Positions 1 to 7,619 of a DNA stretch of 17,272 nt are shown in pieces. The DNA is from DASVDK01 sp036562265 [NCBI: Thermodesulfobacteriota bacterium] (GTDB taxonomy: Bacteria; DASVDK01), in NCBI GenBank assembly GCA_036562265.1, contig DATCKS010000605.1, positions 1 through 17,272 of the forward strand, written 5' to 3'. The notes under the pieces were generated by a model. The model was not told where the DNA came from. It did not search any database and was given only the letters and a program-made list of their open reading frames with translations. Both the position numbers and the translations under genes were made by a program. The stretch's first letter is position 1. Each line of letters opens with the position of its first letter.

Positions 1-482
1 TTCCAGAGCTCGGCCAGGCTGTCCGGCTTGCCCTTGACCTTCGTGGTGTCGTAGACGAGGACCAGGTTGTCGAAGGTGACCGCCGGCCCGTAGCCCTTCT
101 GCACGATCGCCGCCGGGTAGAGGTTCGCGAGGTTCGGCACCTCCTGCTCGGAGATGGTGTCGAACAGCCCCTCGCGGTTGCCGACGAGGCCAGTGCCGGC
201 GTCGAAGATGATGACGTCCACCTGCGGGTCGGCCTTCTGGGCCCGAAGCGCCCCCAGCATCTGGGCCGAGTTGCCGCTGGTCGTGAACTTCACCGTGATC
301 TTCGGGTGCCTGGCCATGAACGGCTCGACCACGGCCTTGATGTACTGGTCCTGGAAGACGCCGGCATAGGACATCAACGTGATCTCGCCCGACGGTTCCT
401 GAGCTTCGGCCCGCCAGGCCGCGGCGCCGAGGATGAGCCATCCGACCGCCAACGCGAACGCCGAGATCGCTGCACGCTTCAT
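1..482 (-). CDS. ABC transporter extracellular solute-binding protein, polyamine/iron type (C-terminus cut by window edge)
   Basis: About 160 N-terminal residues are visible; the reading frame is open to position 1. The start is the ATG at 482-480 (MKRAAISAFALAVGW), preceded by a strong GGAGGAG ribosome site about six bases upstream. Residues 1 to about 28 form a signal peptide with a basic N-end, a hydrophobic core and an Ala-rich cleavage region, so the product is exported. The mature part begins EITLMSYAGVFQDQY and continues with VEPFMARHPKITVKF, then a PQVDVIIFDAGTG stretch and FDNLVLVYDTTKVKG. This pattern is typical of periplasmic binding proteins of the PotD/AfuA-like group, which bind polyamines, iron or small organic ions and deliver them to an inner-membrane ABC importer. 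The ligand cannot be read from the sequence. Partner permease and ATPase genes would lie to the left, outside the window. The gene diverges from the DUF6351 gene across a 299-bp gap. Confidence 0.85.
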   Translation of the reverse strand, partial: MKRAAISAFALAVGWLILGAAAWRAEAQEPSGEITLMSYAGVFQDQYIKAVVEPFMARHPKITVKFTTSGNSAQMLGALRAQKADPQVDVIIFDAGTGLVGNREGLFDTISEQEVPNLANLYPAAIVQKGYGPAVTFDNLVLVYDTTKVKGKPDSLAELW

Positions 483-781
483 GGGTCTCTCCTCCCGGGG
501 CCCACCGCTGATCGTAACGCCGTCACGGGAGCCGCACGCGAACCAACGGAGCGCATCGTAGCAATGCAGCCGCCTCCTGTGCACGCGCGAGCCGCCGCGT
601 CACGGGCCGGCGTCGTCCACCCGGGCGTCGCCGATGTGATCGATCCAGCAGCCTTCCGTTTCCTAACACTGGTATACAGTCGCTGCGCACGCCGTCCGAC
701 CCGCAGACCGCCTGTCTTGTCGACAAGCGACGGCGCCATGGCGTGCGCCTGGACAAGGGCAAGCCTGATCGGGAGGAGAAG
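483..781. promoter_or_regulatory. Divergent intergenic region with an extended -10 promoter and a 12-bp palindrome
   Basis: This 299-bp gap separates two divergent genes. On the plus strand TGGTATACA at 670-678 reads as an extended -10 (TGN plus TATACA). No good -35 is visible, as is usual for extended -10 promoters. Transcription would start near 685, giving a leader of about 97 bases before the DUF6351 gene. Inside that leader, CTTGTCGACAAG at 716-727 is a perfect 12-bp palindrome and a possible operator. GTATAC is itself palindromic, so the same site could also serve the leftward gene. I see no small gene, repeat family or RNA in the rest of the gap. Confidence 0.4.
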
Positions 782-2998
782 ATGTCTCGCGACTGGATAC
801 GCCCGTTCGCCTCGTGCGCCGCGCTCGTGGGCGCGGTGCTGCTCGTGACCGCCGGCCCGGCCGGCGCGACGGGCCGGGGCCACGGCGGGCACGACAAGCA
901 CGACTTCGAGATCGAGGTCCTGTCCGGCAGGGCCGACATGGTGACCGGGGGCGACGCGCTCGTCCGCATCGCCGTGCCCCGGGGCGTGAGCCTCCACGAC
1001 GTGCGGGTGGAGCTGAACGGCAAGAACGTGACCGGCGCGTTCGTCGTGAACGAGTCGTTCCGGACGTTCACGGGGCTCGTCACCGGTCTCGAGCTCGGCA
1101 ACAACCGGCTCGAGGTGCGAGAGGACGACGGCCGCCGGGGCCGGGAGCCGAAGGCGCGGATCACCCTCATCAATCACCCCATCGAGGGGCCGGTCTTCTC
1201 GGGGCCGCACCAGCAGCCGTTCATCTGCGAGACGGAGCTCTTCACGATCCCGGTGATCGGCGGCAACCTCGGGCCGGCGCTCGACGAGAACTGCTCGATC
1301 GCGAGGCGGGTGGACTACTTCTACCGGACCACCGCCGGCACGTTCGCGCCCTGGCCGGCCGGCACGTCCAGCTACCCGGCCGATCTCGCGCAGACGACCA
1401 CCACGCTCGGCGTGACGGTGCCGTACATCGTCCGGATGGAGACCGGCACGGTCAACCGCTCCATCTACCAGACGACGATCCTGCACGATCCGCTGGCCGA
1501 GCCGGAGCCGAACTTCCACACGAGGCCGAAGGGCTGGAACGGACGGCTCATCTACACCTTCGGCGGCGGCTGCATCAACGGCTGGTACCGGCAGGGGCGG
1601 ACCACCGGCGGCGTGACCGACAACTTCATGCTGTCGAACGGCTACGCCGTCGCCTCGGCCTCGCTCAACGTCTTCGGCAACAACTGCTCCGACCTCACGG
1701 CGGCCGAGACGATGATGATGGTCAAGGAGCGCTTCATCGAGGCCTACGGCCCGCCGAGGCACACGCAGGGCTTCGGCTGCTCGGGCGGCTCCTACCAGCA
1801 GCACCAGATCGCCGACAACTACCCGGGCCTCCTCGACGGCATCATCCCGGGCTGCTCCTTCCCGGAGGTCGGCTTCGCGACCGTTAGCTTCATCACCGAC
1901 GCGTGGCTCCTCGACAACTACTTCACCACCCGCGCCGGCGTGGAGTGGACGGCCGAGCAGAAGCGGCTCGTCACCGGCTTCGGCGTCTACGCCACGGCGC
2001 CGAACGTGGCGATCGGCGCCCGGCGCATCGACCCGCGGGGCGACATCAACCGGAACTGCGGCGTGCTGCCGGCCATCCTCAAGTACGACCCCGTCACCAA
2101 CCCGGACGGCGTCCGGTGCGACGTCTTCGATCACCACGTCAACGTCTACGGCAGGGACCCGAAGACCGGATTCGCCAGGCGGCCGCTCGACAACGTCGGC
2201 ATCCAGTACGGGCTCGCCGTGCTCAACGCGGGGCTGATCACGGTGGATCAGTTCCTCGACCTCAACGAGAAGATCGGCGGCTTCGACGACGACGCGAACA
2301 TCCTGCCGCCGGGGCAGCGTACCATCGGCGACCGGAAGGCGATGCGGGCGGCCTATCTCACCGGCCGGCTCACGAACGGCGGCGGCGGCCTGCACGAGAT
2401 TCCGATCATCGACTACCGGGCGTACAACGACGAGGTGCCGAACGGCGACATCCACGTCCGGTACCACACGCTGTCGCTGCGCAAGCGGCTCATCAAGGCC
2501 AACGGCACCGCGGCCAATCACGTCTCGGTGGTCGAGGACAACCGGTACGGCCTCTACAGCACGGCGAGCCCGCTGCTCCAGCGGATGATCCTCACGATGG
2601 ACCGGTGGATCACGGCCATCAACGAGGACACGCGACCCGGAAGCAAGTTCCAGAAGGTCGTGCGCAACAAGCCGCCCGACCTCCAGGAAGGCTGCATGAC
2701 CCGGGACGCGAACCCGGTCTTCATCGCGGAGCGGCTCGACCGCGACCCGAACTCGACCTGCGAGCAGCTCTACCCGTCGTACTCGTTCCCGCGGGAGGTG
2801 GCGGGGGCGGACATCGCGGCCGACGTCATCAAGTGCCGCCTCAAGCCGCTGCGCCGCCGGGACTACGCCGTGCCGTTCACCGACGAGCAGTGGGCGCGCC
2901 TGAAGGCCATCTTCCCGGAGGGCGTCTGCGACTGGTCGGAGAAGGGGGTCGAGCAGCGCGGCCTGGCGGGGACCTGGATCAGCTTCGGCGGCAACTAG
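782..2998 (+). CDS. DUF6351 family secreted protein, possible alpha/beta-hydrolase
   Basis: This 738-residue protein starts at ATG 782 (MSRDWIRPFASC), six bases after a GGGAGGAG ribosome site. A GTG at 743 in the same frame is less likely because it lacks such a site and would put a charged extension ahead of the signal peptide. Residues 1 to about 29 are a signal peptide ending AGPAGA. An N-terminal beta-rich part (about 40-125) is followed by NHPIEGPVFSGP from residue 131, which I recognise as DUF6351-like. GFGCSGGSYQQH places a nucleophile-like Ser at residue 334 directly after Cys333. The Cys-Ser pairing recalls the tannase/feruloyl esterase family, where the Cys joins a disulfide near the active site. 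There are several other cysteines, fitting a disulfide-stabilised exported protein. The catalytic Asp and His are not obvious, and the substrate is unknown. The gene appears monocistronic, with its own promoter and a terminator palindrome downstream. Confidence 0.85.
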   Translation: MSRDWIRPFASCAALVGAVLLVTAGPAGATGRGHGGHDKHDFEIEVLSGRADMVTGGDALVRIAVPRGVSLHDVRVELNGKNVTGAFVVNESFRTFTGLVTGLELGNNRLEVREDDGRRGREPKARITLINHPIEGPVFSGPHQQPFICETELFTIPVIGGNLGPALDENCSIARRVDYFYRTTAGTFAPWPAGTSSYPADLAQTTTTLGVTVPYIVRMETGTVNRSIYQTTILHDPLAEPEPNFHTRPKGWNGRLIYTFGGGCINGWYRQGRTTGGVTDNFMLSNGYAVASASLNVFGNNCSDLTAAETMMMVKERFIEAYGPPRHTQGFGCSGGSYQQHQIADNYPGLLDGIIPGCSFPEVGFATVSFITDAWLLDNYFTTRAGVEWTAEQKRLVTGFGVYATAPNVAIGARRIDPRGDINRNCGVLPAILKYDPVTNPDGVRCDVFDHHVNVYGRDPKTGFARRPLDNVGIQYGLAVLNAGLITVDQFLDLNEKIGGFDDDANILPPGQRTIGDRKAMRAAYLTGRLTNGGGGLHEIPIIDYRAYNDEVPNGDIHVRYHTLSLRKRLIKANGTAANHVSVVEDNRYGLYSTASPLLQRMILTMDRWITAINEDTRPGSKFQKVVRNKPPDLQEGCMTRDANPVFIAERLDRDPNSTCEQLYPSYSFPREVAGADIAADVIKCRLKPLRRRDYAVPFTDEQWARLKAIFPEGVCDWSEKGVEQRGLAGTWISFGGN

Positions 2999-3023
2999 CC
3001 GGCGAAGTCTCGTCGCAGCATCG

Positions 3024-3053
3024 GGCCGGGACGGCCGCGCGGCCGTCCCGGCC
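3024..3053. terminator. Perfect 30-bp GC palindrome between convergent genes
   Basis: The stretch reads identically on both strands over 30 bases, with arms of GGCCGGGACGGCCGC. It lies 25 bases after the DUF6351 stop and 13 bases beyond the stop of the convergent lipoprotein gene. A stem this stable would end transcription from both sides. There is no proper T-run: TTCTCGTGTT follows on the plus strand. It may therefore act with Rho or as an RNA 3'-end stabiliser rather than as a textbook intrinsic terminator. Confidence 0.6.
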
Positions 3054-3066
3054 TTCTCGTGTTGCC

Positions 3067-3399
3067 TTACTGCGGGCTTGCGCCGGGCATGGCGCCGGAG
3101 CTGCCGGATCCCGACGAGGTGCTCCCCGACGTGCCGCTGCTGTAGGGGCTCGTCCCGGTGGTGCCGCTCGACGTGGCGCCGCCCGGCTCCGTGGTCCCCG
3201 AGACGCTCCCCTCGGGGCTCGACGTCGTCATCGGGCCGCCGGTGCTCGACGGGCTCGTCGAGGTGGTGGAGCCGCTCGTGGTCGACGGGCTGGTCGTCGC
3301 CGCGGGCTCGTCGTCGCGGTCGAAGGCCGCGCATCCGGCGGCGAGCCCGCCGCCGAGGATCGCGGCTGCGGCAAGGGTGGTGAGGGTGCGTGTGCGCAT
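3067..3399 (-). CDS. Small Ser/Thr/Gly-rich putative lipoprotein
   Basis: This 110-residue protein starts at ATG 3399 (MRTRTLTTLAAAAILGGG), with AGGAGAG about nine bases upstream. Residues 1-22 form a signal peptide ending LAAG, followed by Cys23, which resembles a lipobox, although Ala rather than Leu sits three residues before the Cys. After a short acidic stretch (DRDDE) the remaining 80 or so residues are almost entirely Ser, Thr, Gly and Pro, with many TS, SST and SGTTG runs. The mature chain should be disordered and, if lipidated, anchored to a membrane like a flexible spacer or surface coat. I recognise no domain and assign no function. Low-complexity open frames are easy to find in GC-rich DNA, but the coherent signal peptide, ribosome site and stop next to the terminator palindrome support a real gene. 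It lies 119 bp downstream of the MFS gene on the same strand. Confidence 0.65.
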   Translation of the reverse strand: MRTRTLTTLAAAAILGGGLAAGCAAFDRDDEPAATTSPSTTSGSTTSTSPSSTGGPMTTSSPEGSVSGTTEPGGATSSGTTGTSPYSSGTSGSTSSGSGSSGAMPGASPQ

Positions 3400-3518
3400 G
3401 GCGTCGATCTCTCCTGCGGTTGGCCACGAGCCTCCTGCCCGTGGACGTGCAGAAGAGACGAACAGCAGAGACCGTGCCGATGCGCCGGGCGGGATCCGCA
3501 CGGCGCCGATGATTCGCA

Positions 3519-4697
3519 TCACGCCCGCGCGAGCGCGGTGCGATAGGACACGTACTGCCCGCCTGCCATGACGACGATCAGCACGAGCGCGGCGGTGTAG
3601 CTGCCGGTGACGTCGAACACGCCCGCGGCGAGCGAGGGACCGACGGCCATGCCGGCGCCGCTCACGAGGCGGAGGACGCCGTAGGCGACGCCGAAGTCGG
3701 CCGGCGCCACGAGACGCCGGACGCCGAGGGCGAGCACGATGGCCTGGGGGCCGAAGCCGGCGCCGAGGAGGACCGGATACGCGTAGAGCACGGACGAGCC
3801 CGCCCCGACCTGGAGGAGCAGCAGGCAGCCGACGGCGAGCGCGGCGGCGACGCACTGCACCGCCATGGCGGCGGTCTCGCCGAAGCGACTCACGACGAAG
3901 CCTGCGGCAAAGCGGAAGGCGAAGACGCTGAGACCGGTGGCCGACGCGAGGAAGACGGCCACGGTCGCCTCGACGCCCTGGTCCTGGAAGAGCGCCACCT
4001 GCTGGGTCATGAGGCCGTGGAACGCGACCGGGCCGAGGAAGAAGGCGGCGGCGATCCACGCCATGCCGGGCCGCTTCGCGGCCGGTGCGCGACTGGTCTG
4101 GTGGGCGGCGGCCGCCGCGGCGAAGCCGGGCGGCCCGTAGCGCATGAGGAGCGCGTTCATCGGCAGCACGGTTGCGAGCACGAGGACGCCGAGGCCGACG
4201 TAGGCGGTGCGCCAGCCGGCGGCCTCGATGACCGCGTGCAGCGCCGGCAGCCCGAAGAAGACGCCGAGCCCAGAGCCGGAGTCGACGAGCGACATGGCGG
4301 GTGCGGAGCGCGGCCCGAGCCAGTTGGCGAGGATGGTGAAGAGCGCGAGCGAACTGCACGCCTGGACGCCCGCGCCGGCGACGAGCCCGAACGCCAGGTA
4401 GAGGCCGGCCGGCGACTCGACGCGCGAGGCGAGGAGGAAGCCGGCCGCGAGGAGCAGCGACGCGACCGCGAGCACCAGGCGCGAGTCGACGCGCGCGAGG
4501 AGCCACCCCACGGCCGGCGCGCCGAGGGCGTTCACGACGGTGAAGAGGGTGTAGGCGCCGGAGATGGTGGCCCGGCTCCAGCCGAACTCCCGCTCGAGGG
4601 CGACGAGGAAGAGGCTGAACGAGTGCCAGACGAGCCCGGACACCGCCATGGAGACGAACCCCGCGGCCACGATGGGCCAGACGGGGCTCACGGCCAT
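3519..4697 (-). CDS. MFS transporter
   Basis: This 392-residue integral membrane protein has about twelve hydrophobic segments, the usual major facilitator length and layout. The start is ATG 4697 (MAVSPVWPIVAAGFVSMAV), 16 bases after the stop of the lyase gene, with a modest GGTGAG ribosome site. EREFGWSRATISGAYTLF after the first helix and GWLLARVDSRLVL in the loop before the third helix match the monocarboxylate/oxalate-formate-like MFS branch (W-S-R and the G-x3-D/R loop motif). A poorly conserved Ala/Pro-rich central loop near residues 190-215 separates the two six-helix halves. Proteins of this branch usually move small carboxylates by proton-coupled transport. Its place behind the binding protein and the lyase suggests that it imports the pathway substrate or exports a product such as fumarate; this is inference. 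Confidence 0.85.
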   Translation of the reverse strand: MAVSPVWPIVAAGFVSMAVSGLVWHSFSLFLVALEREFGWSRATISGAYTLFTVVNALGAPAVGWLLARVDSRLVLAVASLLLAAGFLLASRVESPAGLYLAFGLVAGAGVQACSSLALFTILANWLGPRSAPAMSLVDSGSGLGVFFGLPALHAVIEAAGWRTAYVGLGVLVLATVLPMNALLMRYGPPGFAAAAAAHQTSRAPAAKRPGMAWIAAAFFLGPVAFHGLMTQQVALFQDQGVEATVAVFLASATGLSVFAFRFAAGFVVSRFGETAAMAVQCVAAALAVGCLLLLQVGAGSSVLYAYPVLLGAGFGPQAIVLALGVRRLVAPADFGVAYGVLRLVSGAGMAVGPSLAAGVFDVTGSYTAALVLIVVMAGGQYVSYRTALARA

Positions 4698-4713
4698 GCC
4701 GGGCTCACCCCGC

Positions 4714-6225
4714 TTACGCGTCGGCCCCGGCCGCCTCCCGGGCGGCCAGGGCGAAGACCCGCTCGCGCGCCTTCGCGATGCGCGCGGCCGTCCTGCCCAG
4801 GTCGGCCCGGTCTCGGGCGAGGTCTCGCCGGCGCGCGGCCAGCATCCGGCGGACGTTGGCCGGCGCCGGGCCGCCGAGCACGGTGCGGATCCGCACGTTG
4901 CGCACCGGGTCGAGCGCGCCGGCCACGGCCTTCTCGGAGATGCCGAGCGGCTGGCCGAAGAGCTTCTGGCTCATCCGCTCGAGGTCCGCGGCGGTGATCT
5001 CGACGGCGGTCTTGCCGGCCTCGATCGCCTCGCGGACGACGCCGGCCACGATGTTGTGCGCCATCCGGAAGGAGAGGCCGGTCTCGCGCACGATCACGTC
5101 GGCCAGCTCCGTCGCGGTGCCGTAGCCGACCTGCGCCGCCCGGAGCATCACGTCCGCGTTGACCGTCAGCGCCTCGAGCACCTCGGCCGCAAGCCGGAGG
5201 ACCCGGCGCGTCCGCATGGCGGCGTCGAGCACCGGCTCGTTGATGGCCGTGACGCCGTCGTTCACGTCGCTGAGCGACGTGTTCTTCGTGCAGGCCAGCG
5301 CGGCCACGAGCGCCCCGGTCACCATGCCGGTCGCGGCCTTGATGTGCTCGAGAGCGGCCGGGTTCTTCTTCTGCGGCATGATGCTGCTCACCGAGGCGTG
5401 CTGGTCGCCGATCTCGACGAACCGGAACTCGGCGGTGTTCCAGGCCTGGAGGTCGAAGGCGACCCTCGACAGGTTCGTCATGAGGATCGCCAGCGCGGCG
5501 CAGGTCTGGTGGACGTCGTCGCGGGCGGAGACGCCGTCGTACCCGACCTCGACGACGCCCGCGAAGCCGAGGGCGCGGGCCGTCCAGACCCGGTCGATCG
5601 GGAAGGCGGTCGTCGTGAGCGCGCCCGAGCCGAGGGGGCACCGGTCGGTCTCGGTCAGCGCCGCCCGGAGGCGGCGATGGTCGCGGGCCAGGAGATCGGC
5701 GACGCTGAGGAGGTAGTACGCGAGCGTGATCGGCTGCGCGTGCTGCGTGTGGGTGTAGCCGGGCATGACGGTGTCGAGGTGCTTGCCGGCGAGCCGGATC
5801 ACCGTCTCCCGGAGATCGGCCAGGGCGCTCAGCGTCTCCAGCACGGAGGCGCGTAGCGCCATGCGCCAGGAGGTGGTGTGGAGGTCGTTGCGGCTGCGGC
5901 CGGTGTGGAGGCGCCCCCCCACCTCCGGCCCGAGGCGGCGGACGAGCCACCGCTCGACGTACGAGTAGAGGTCCTCCTGGGTGAAGTCGACCTCGAGCGC
6001 CTCGGGGCCCGCCTCCGACAGCTCGAGGAGCGCCTCGAGGATCCGGCGGACGTCCCCCCGCGAGACGATCCGCCGCCGGCCGAGCATGAGCGCGTGGGCG
6101 AGGTGGATCCAGGTCTCGACCTCGAAGAGGTACTGGAACGAGCGGCCGACGGCGGGCCTGTAGTAGCTCTCGACGAACAGCTCCGAGGGCGGCAGCTTGA
6201 CCCGTTCGCGAAGCTGGATGCTCAC
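4714..6225 (-). CDS. Argininosuccinate lyase-like C-N lyase (aspartase/fumarase superfamily)
   Basis: This 503-residue protein begins at GTG 6225, overlapping the binding-protein stop by four bases (GTGA), so the two are translationally coupled. It carries the three conserved regions of the superfamily: HTGRSRND at residues 107-114, GYTHTQHAQP at 156-165 with the general-acid region His159, and the mobile loop SSIMPQKKNP at 280-289 with the likely catalytic base Ser281. The C-terminal part contains GYGTATELADVIVRETG and SFRMAHNIV, which parallel the C-terminal region of argininosuccinate lyases. The family splits a C-N bond to release fumarate. True ArgH usually has RSRNDQ and GYTHLQ, whereas this protein has Leu and Thr at those places, and its N-terminus lacks the usual KLWGGRF opening. 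It is also about 40 residues longer. With no arginine genes nearby and a binding protein immediately upstream, I read it as a catabolic relative acting on an N-substituted aspartate or similar compound. The exact substrate is unknown. Confidence 0.85.
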   Translation of the reverse strand: MSIQLRERVKLPPSELFVESYYRPAVGRSFQYLFEVETWIHLAHALMLGRRRIVSRGDVRRILEALLELSEAGPEALEVDFTQEDLYSYVERWLVRRLGPEVGGRLHTGRSRNDLHTTSWRMALRASVLETLSALADLRETVIRLAGKHLDTVMPGYTHTQHAQPITLAYYLLSVADLLARDHRRLRAALTETDRCPLGSGALTTTAFPIDRVWTARALGFAGVVEVGYDGVSARDDVHQTCAALAILMTNLSRVAFDLQAWNTAEFRFVEIGDQHASVSSIMPQKKNPAALEHIKAATGMVTGALVAALACTKNTSLSDVNDGVTAINEPVLDAAMRTRRVLRLAAEVLEALTVNADVMLRAAQVGYGTATELADVIVRETGLSFRMAHNIVAGVVREAIEAGKTAVEITAADLERMSQKLFGQPLGISEKAVAGALDPVRNVRIRTVLGGPAPANVRRMLAARRRDLARDRADLGRTAARIAKARERVFALAAREAAGADA

Positions 6226-7541
6226 TGCCGCTTCCGGAGGTCGTTCACGATGCGGCGCATCTCGGCCGCCCCCCACTTGACCGCCTCGGCCGGATCCTGG
6301 CCCTGCAGCACGACGCGCTGCACGACGAGCGCGGGGATGTCCCGCGCGACGATGGAGCCGATGTAGGGGTTCGCCACGCCGGGGATCACCTTGCCGTCGA
6401 CGATCCGGGCGCCCGCCTCGTTCTCGAAGTCGAGGCTGTTCGACGTGTCGTAGGCCATCTTCGCGAGGTCGGGTCGATCCTTGAGGGCCGGGATCCCCTG
6501 CTGCACGAGCGGGTGGTTCCGCACCGACTTGAGCGGCGGGATCAGGTGCGGGTAGGCCGTCAGCGAGAACTCGGCCGCCCGGTCGCCGGTGAGGATGTAC
6601 TTGAGGAACGTCTTGGCCGCCTGGATGTTCTTGGCCCCGACGCGCTCGGAGGCGATCGCGAAGCTGTTCTGGTTGACGAAGCGCACCCCCACGCCCGAGG
6701 GGCCGGCCGGCGGCGGCGCGGCGCGCGTCTTGCCGATGAGGTCCGGCCGGTTCGACGCGGCGTTGGCGACGAGGCGCGGCGCGTAGAGGTCGAGGGCGAT
6801 CTTGCCGGTCAGGTACGTGTTGATCATGTCGTTGTACGAGTACGACGCGATGCCCGGCGGCGCGTACTTGGCCAGCTCCTTGAGGAAGGTGAGGGCCTTG
6901 ACCGCGGCGTCGCCCTTGTCGAACGTCACCTCGAGGTTCTTGTCGAAGTAGGTGCCGCCAGCCGACCAGAAGAGCGACGAGAAGAAGAGGCTCGTCATCC
7001 GGTTCTTGCCGGCGGGGAAGACGGTGCCGTAGACGTCGCCGTCCGTGAGCGCGCGCGCGGCGGCCAGCCACTCGTCCCAGGTCTTCGGCACGGCGAGGCC
7101 CTTGGCCTCGAGGAGGTCCGCGCGGTACCAGAGCGTGGAGAAGTTGCCCAGGGTGTACGGCAGGTCGTAGATCTTGCCGTCGATGCGGATGATCAGCTCT
7201 TCGGGGAAGTCGGAGAGGCCGATCTCCTGCGCCACGTCGTCGAGCGGGACGAGGAAGCCCCGGCGGCCGAAGTTGAAGCGCTCCTCGGGGAGGATCTTGA
7301 AGAGCTCGGGCATGGTGCGCGCGTTCATCGACGCGGTCACCTTCTGGAGGCGGCCGTCGGTGCTCACGGCCTCCATCTCCACCCGGATGCCGGGGTGTGC
7401 CGCCTCGAACTGCTTGATCGCCCGATTGAAGAACTCGATGCTCGGCGGGTCGGTTTCGTTGTGCAGGAAGCGCACGACTTCGGCGGCGTGAGCCGGACCG
7501 GCGACGAGGAGCGCGAGGACGACGGCGACGACGACCTTCAT
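6222..7541 (-). CDS. ABC transporter substrate-binding protein, family 1 (sugar type)
   Basis: This 439-residue protein starts at ATG 7541 (MKVVVAVVLALLVAGPAHA), with GGAGGGGG close upstream. A possible earlier start near 7598 would lie in the promoter region and spoil the signal peptide. Residues 1 to about 20 form a clean signal peptide. The mature protein opens EVVRFLHNETDPPSIEFF and contains FEAAHPGIRVEMEAV, the usual first-lobe pattern of extracellular solute-binding protein family 1. Further in are PKTWDEWLAAARALT and a C-terminal region with AAKTFLKYILTGDRAAEFS, also typical. It should capture a solute in the periplasm for the two permeases encoded divergently from 7620. The gene leads the leftward unit with the lyase and the MFS transporter. 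Family-1 proteins mostly bind sugars or sugar derivatives, but other ligands are known, and the associated enzymes point towards a carboxylate. Confidence 0.9.
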   Translation of the reverse strand: MKVVVAVVLALLVAGPAHAAEVVRFLHNETDPPSIEFFNRAIKQFEAAHPGIRVEMEAVSTDGRLQKVTASMNARTMPELFKILPEERFNFGRRGFLVPLDDVAQEIGLSDFPEELIIRIDGKIYDLPYTLGNFSTLWYRADLLEAKGLAVPKTWDEWLAAARALTDGDVYGTVFPAGKNRMTSLFFSSLFWSAGGTYFDKNLEVTFDKGDAAVKALTFLKELAKYAPPGIASYSYNDMINTYLTGKIALDLYAPRLVANAASNRPDLIGKTRAAPPPAGPSGVGVRFVNQNSFAIASERVGAKNIQAAKTFLKYILTGDRAAEFSLTAYPHLIPPLKSVRNHPLVQQGIPALKDRPDLAKMAYDTSNSLDFENEAGARIVDGKVIPGVANPYIGSIVARDIPALVVQRVVLQGQDPAEAVKWGAAEMRRIVNDLRKRQ

Positions 7542-7619
7542 GACCCCCTCCGTGCGTTGACTGGTCAACATGGTCATGCTAAAGGAACGGTATTTCACTT
7601 GTCAACAGAGGGGACACGA
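7542..7619. promoter_or_regulatory. Divergent promoter/operator between the two halves of the ABC module
   Basis: This 78-bp gap is AT-richer than its surroundings. On the minus strand TTGACA (plus 7600-7605) and TAGCAT (plus 7576-7581), 18 bp apart, form a good sigma-70 promoter for the binding-protein gene, with a start expected near 7569. The inverted repeat GTTGAC-TG-GTCAAC at 7556-7569 covers that start point. A further GTCAAC half-site at 7601-7606 overlaps the -35. That is a typical arrangement for repressor control. On the plus strand TTGACT at 7557-7562 could serve as a -35 with TAAAGG at 7580-7585 as a weak -10. The symmetric GGTCA-type halves would suit a GntR- or LacI-family regulator, but none is encoded beside it. 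Confidence 0.55.

Noticed and set aside
743-781. Upstream GTG start for the DUF6351 gene
   Set aside because: Adds a charged 13-residue extension before the signal peptide and lacks a ribosome site; ATG 782 has one.
479-3427. 982-codon minus-strand open frame opposite the DUF6351 gene
   Set aside because: Arg/Asp/Val-rich composition without any domain, typical of antisense frames in GC-rich DNA; the plus strand carries a signal peptide, ribosome site and recognised family.
4714-6225. Housekeeping argH
   Set aside because: Motif departures, extra length and transporter context argue against it, though an ArgH function cannot be excluded from sequence alone.
6513-7619. Upstream extension of the first permease frame
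   Set aside because: It lies opposite the solute-binding protein gene and has shadow-frame composition; the permease begins at GTG 7620.
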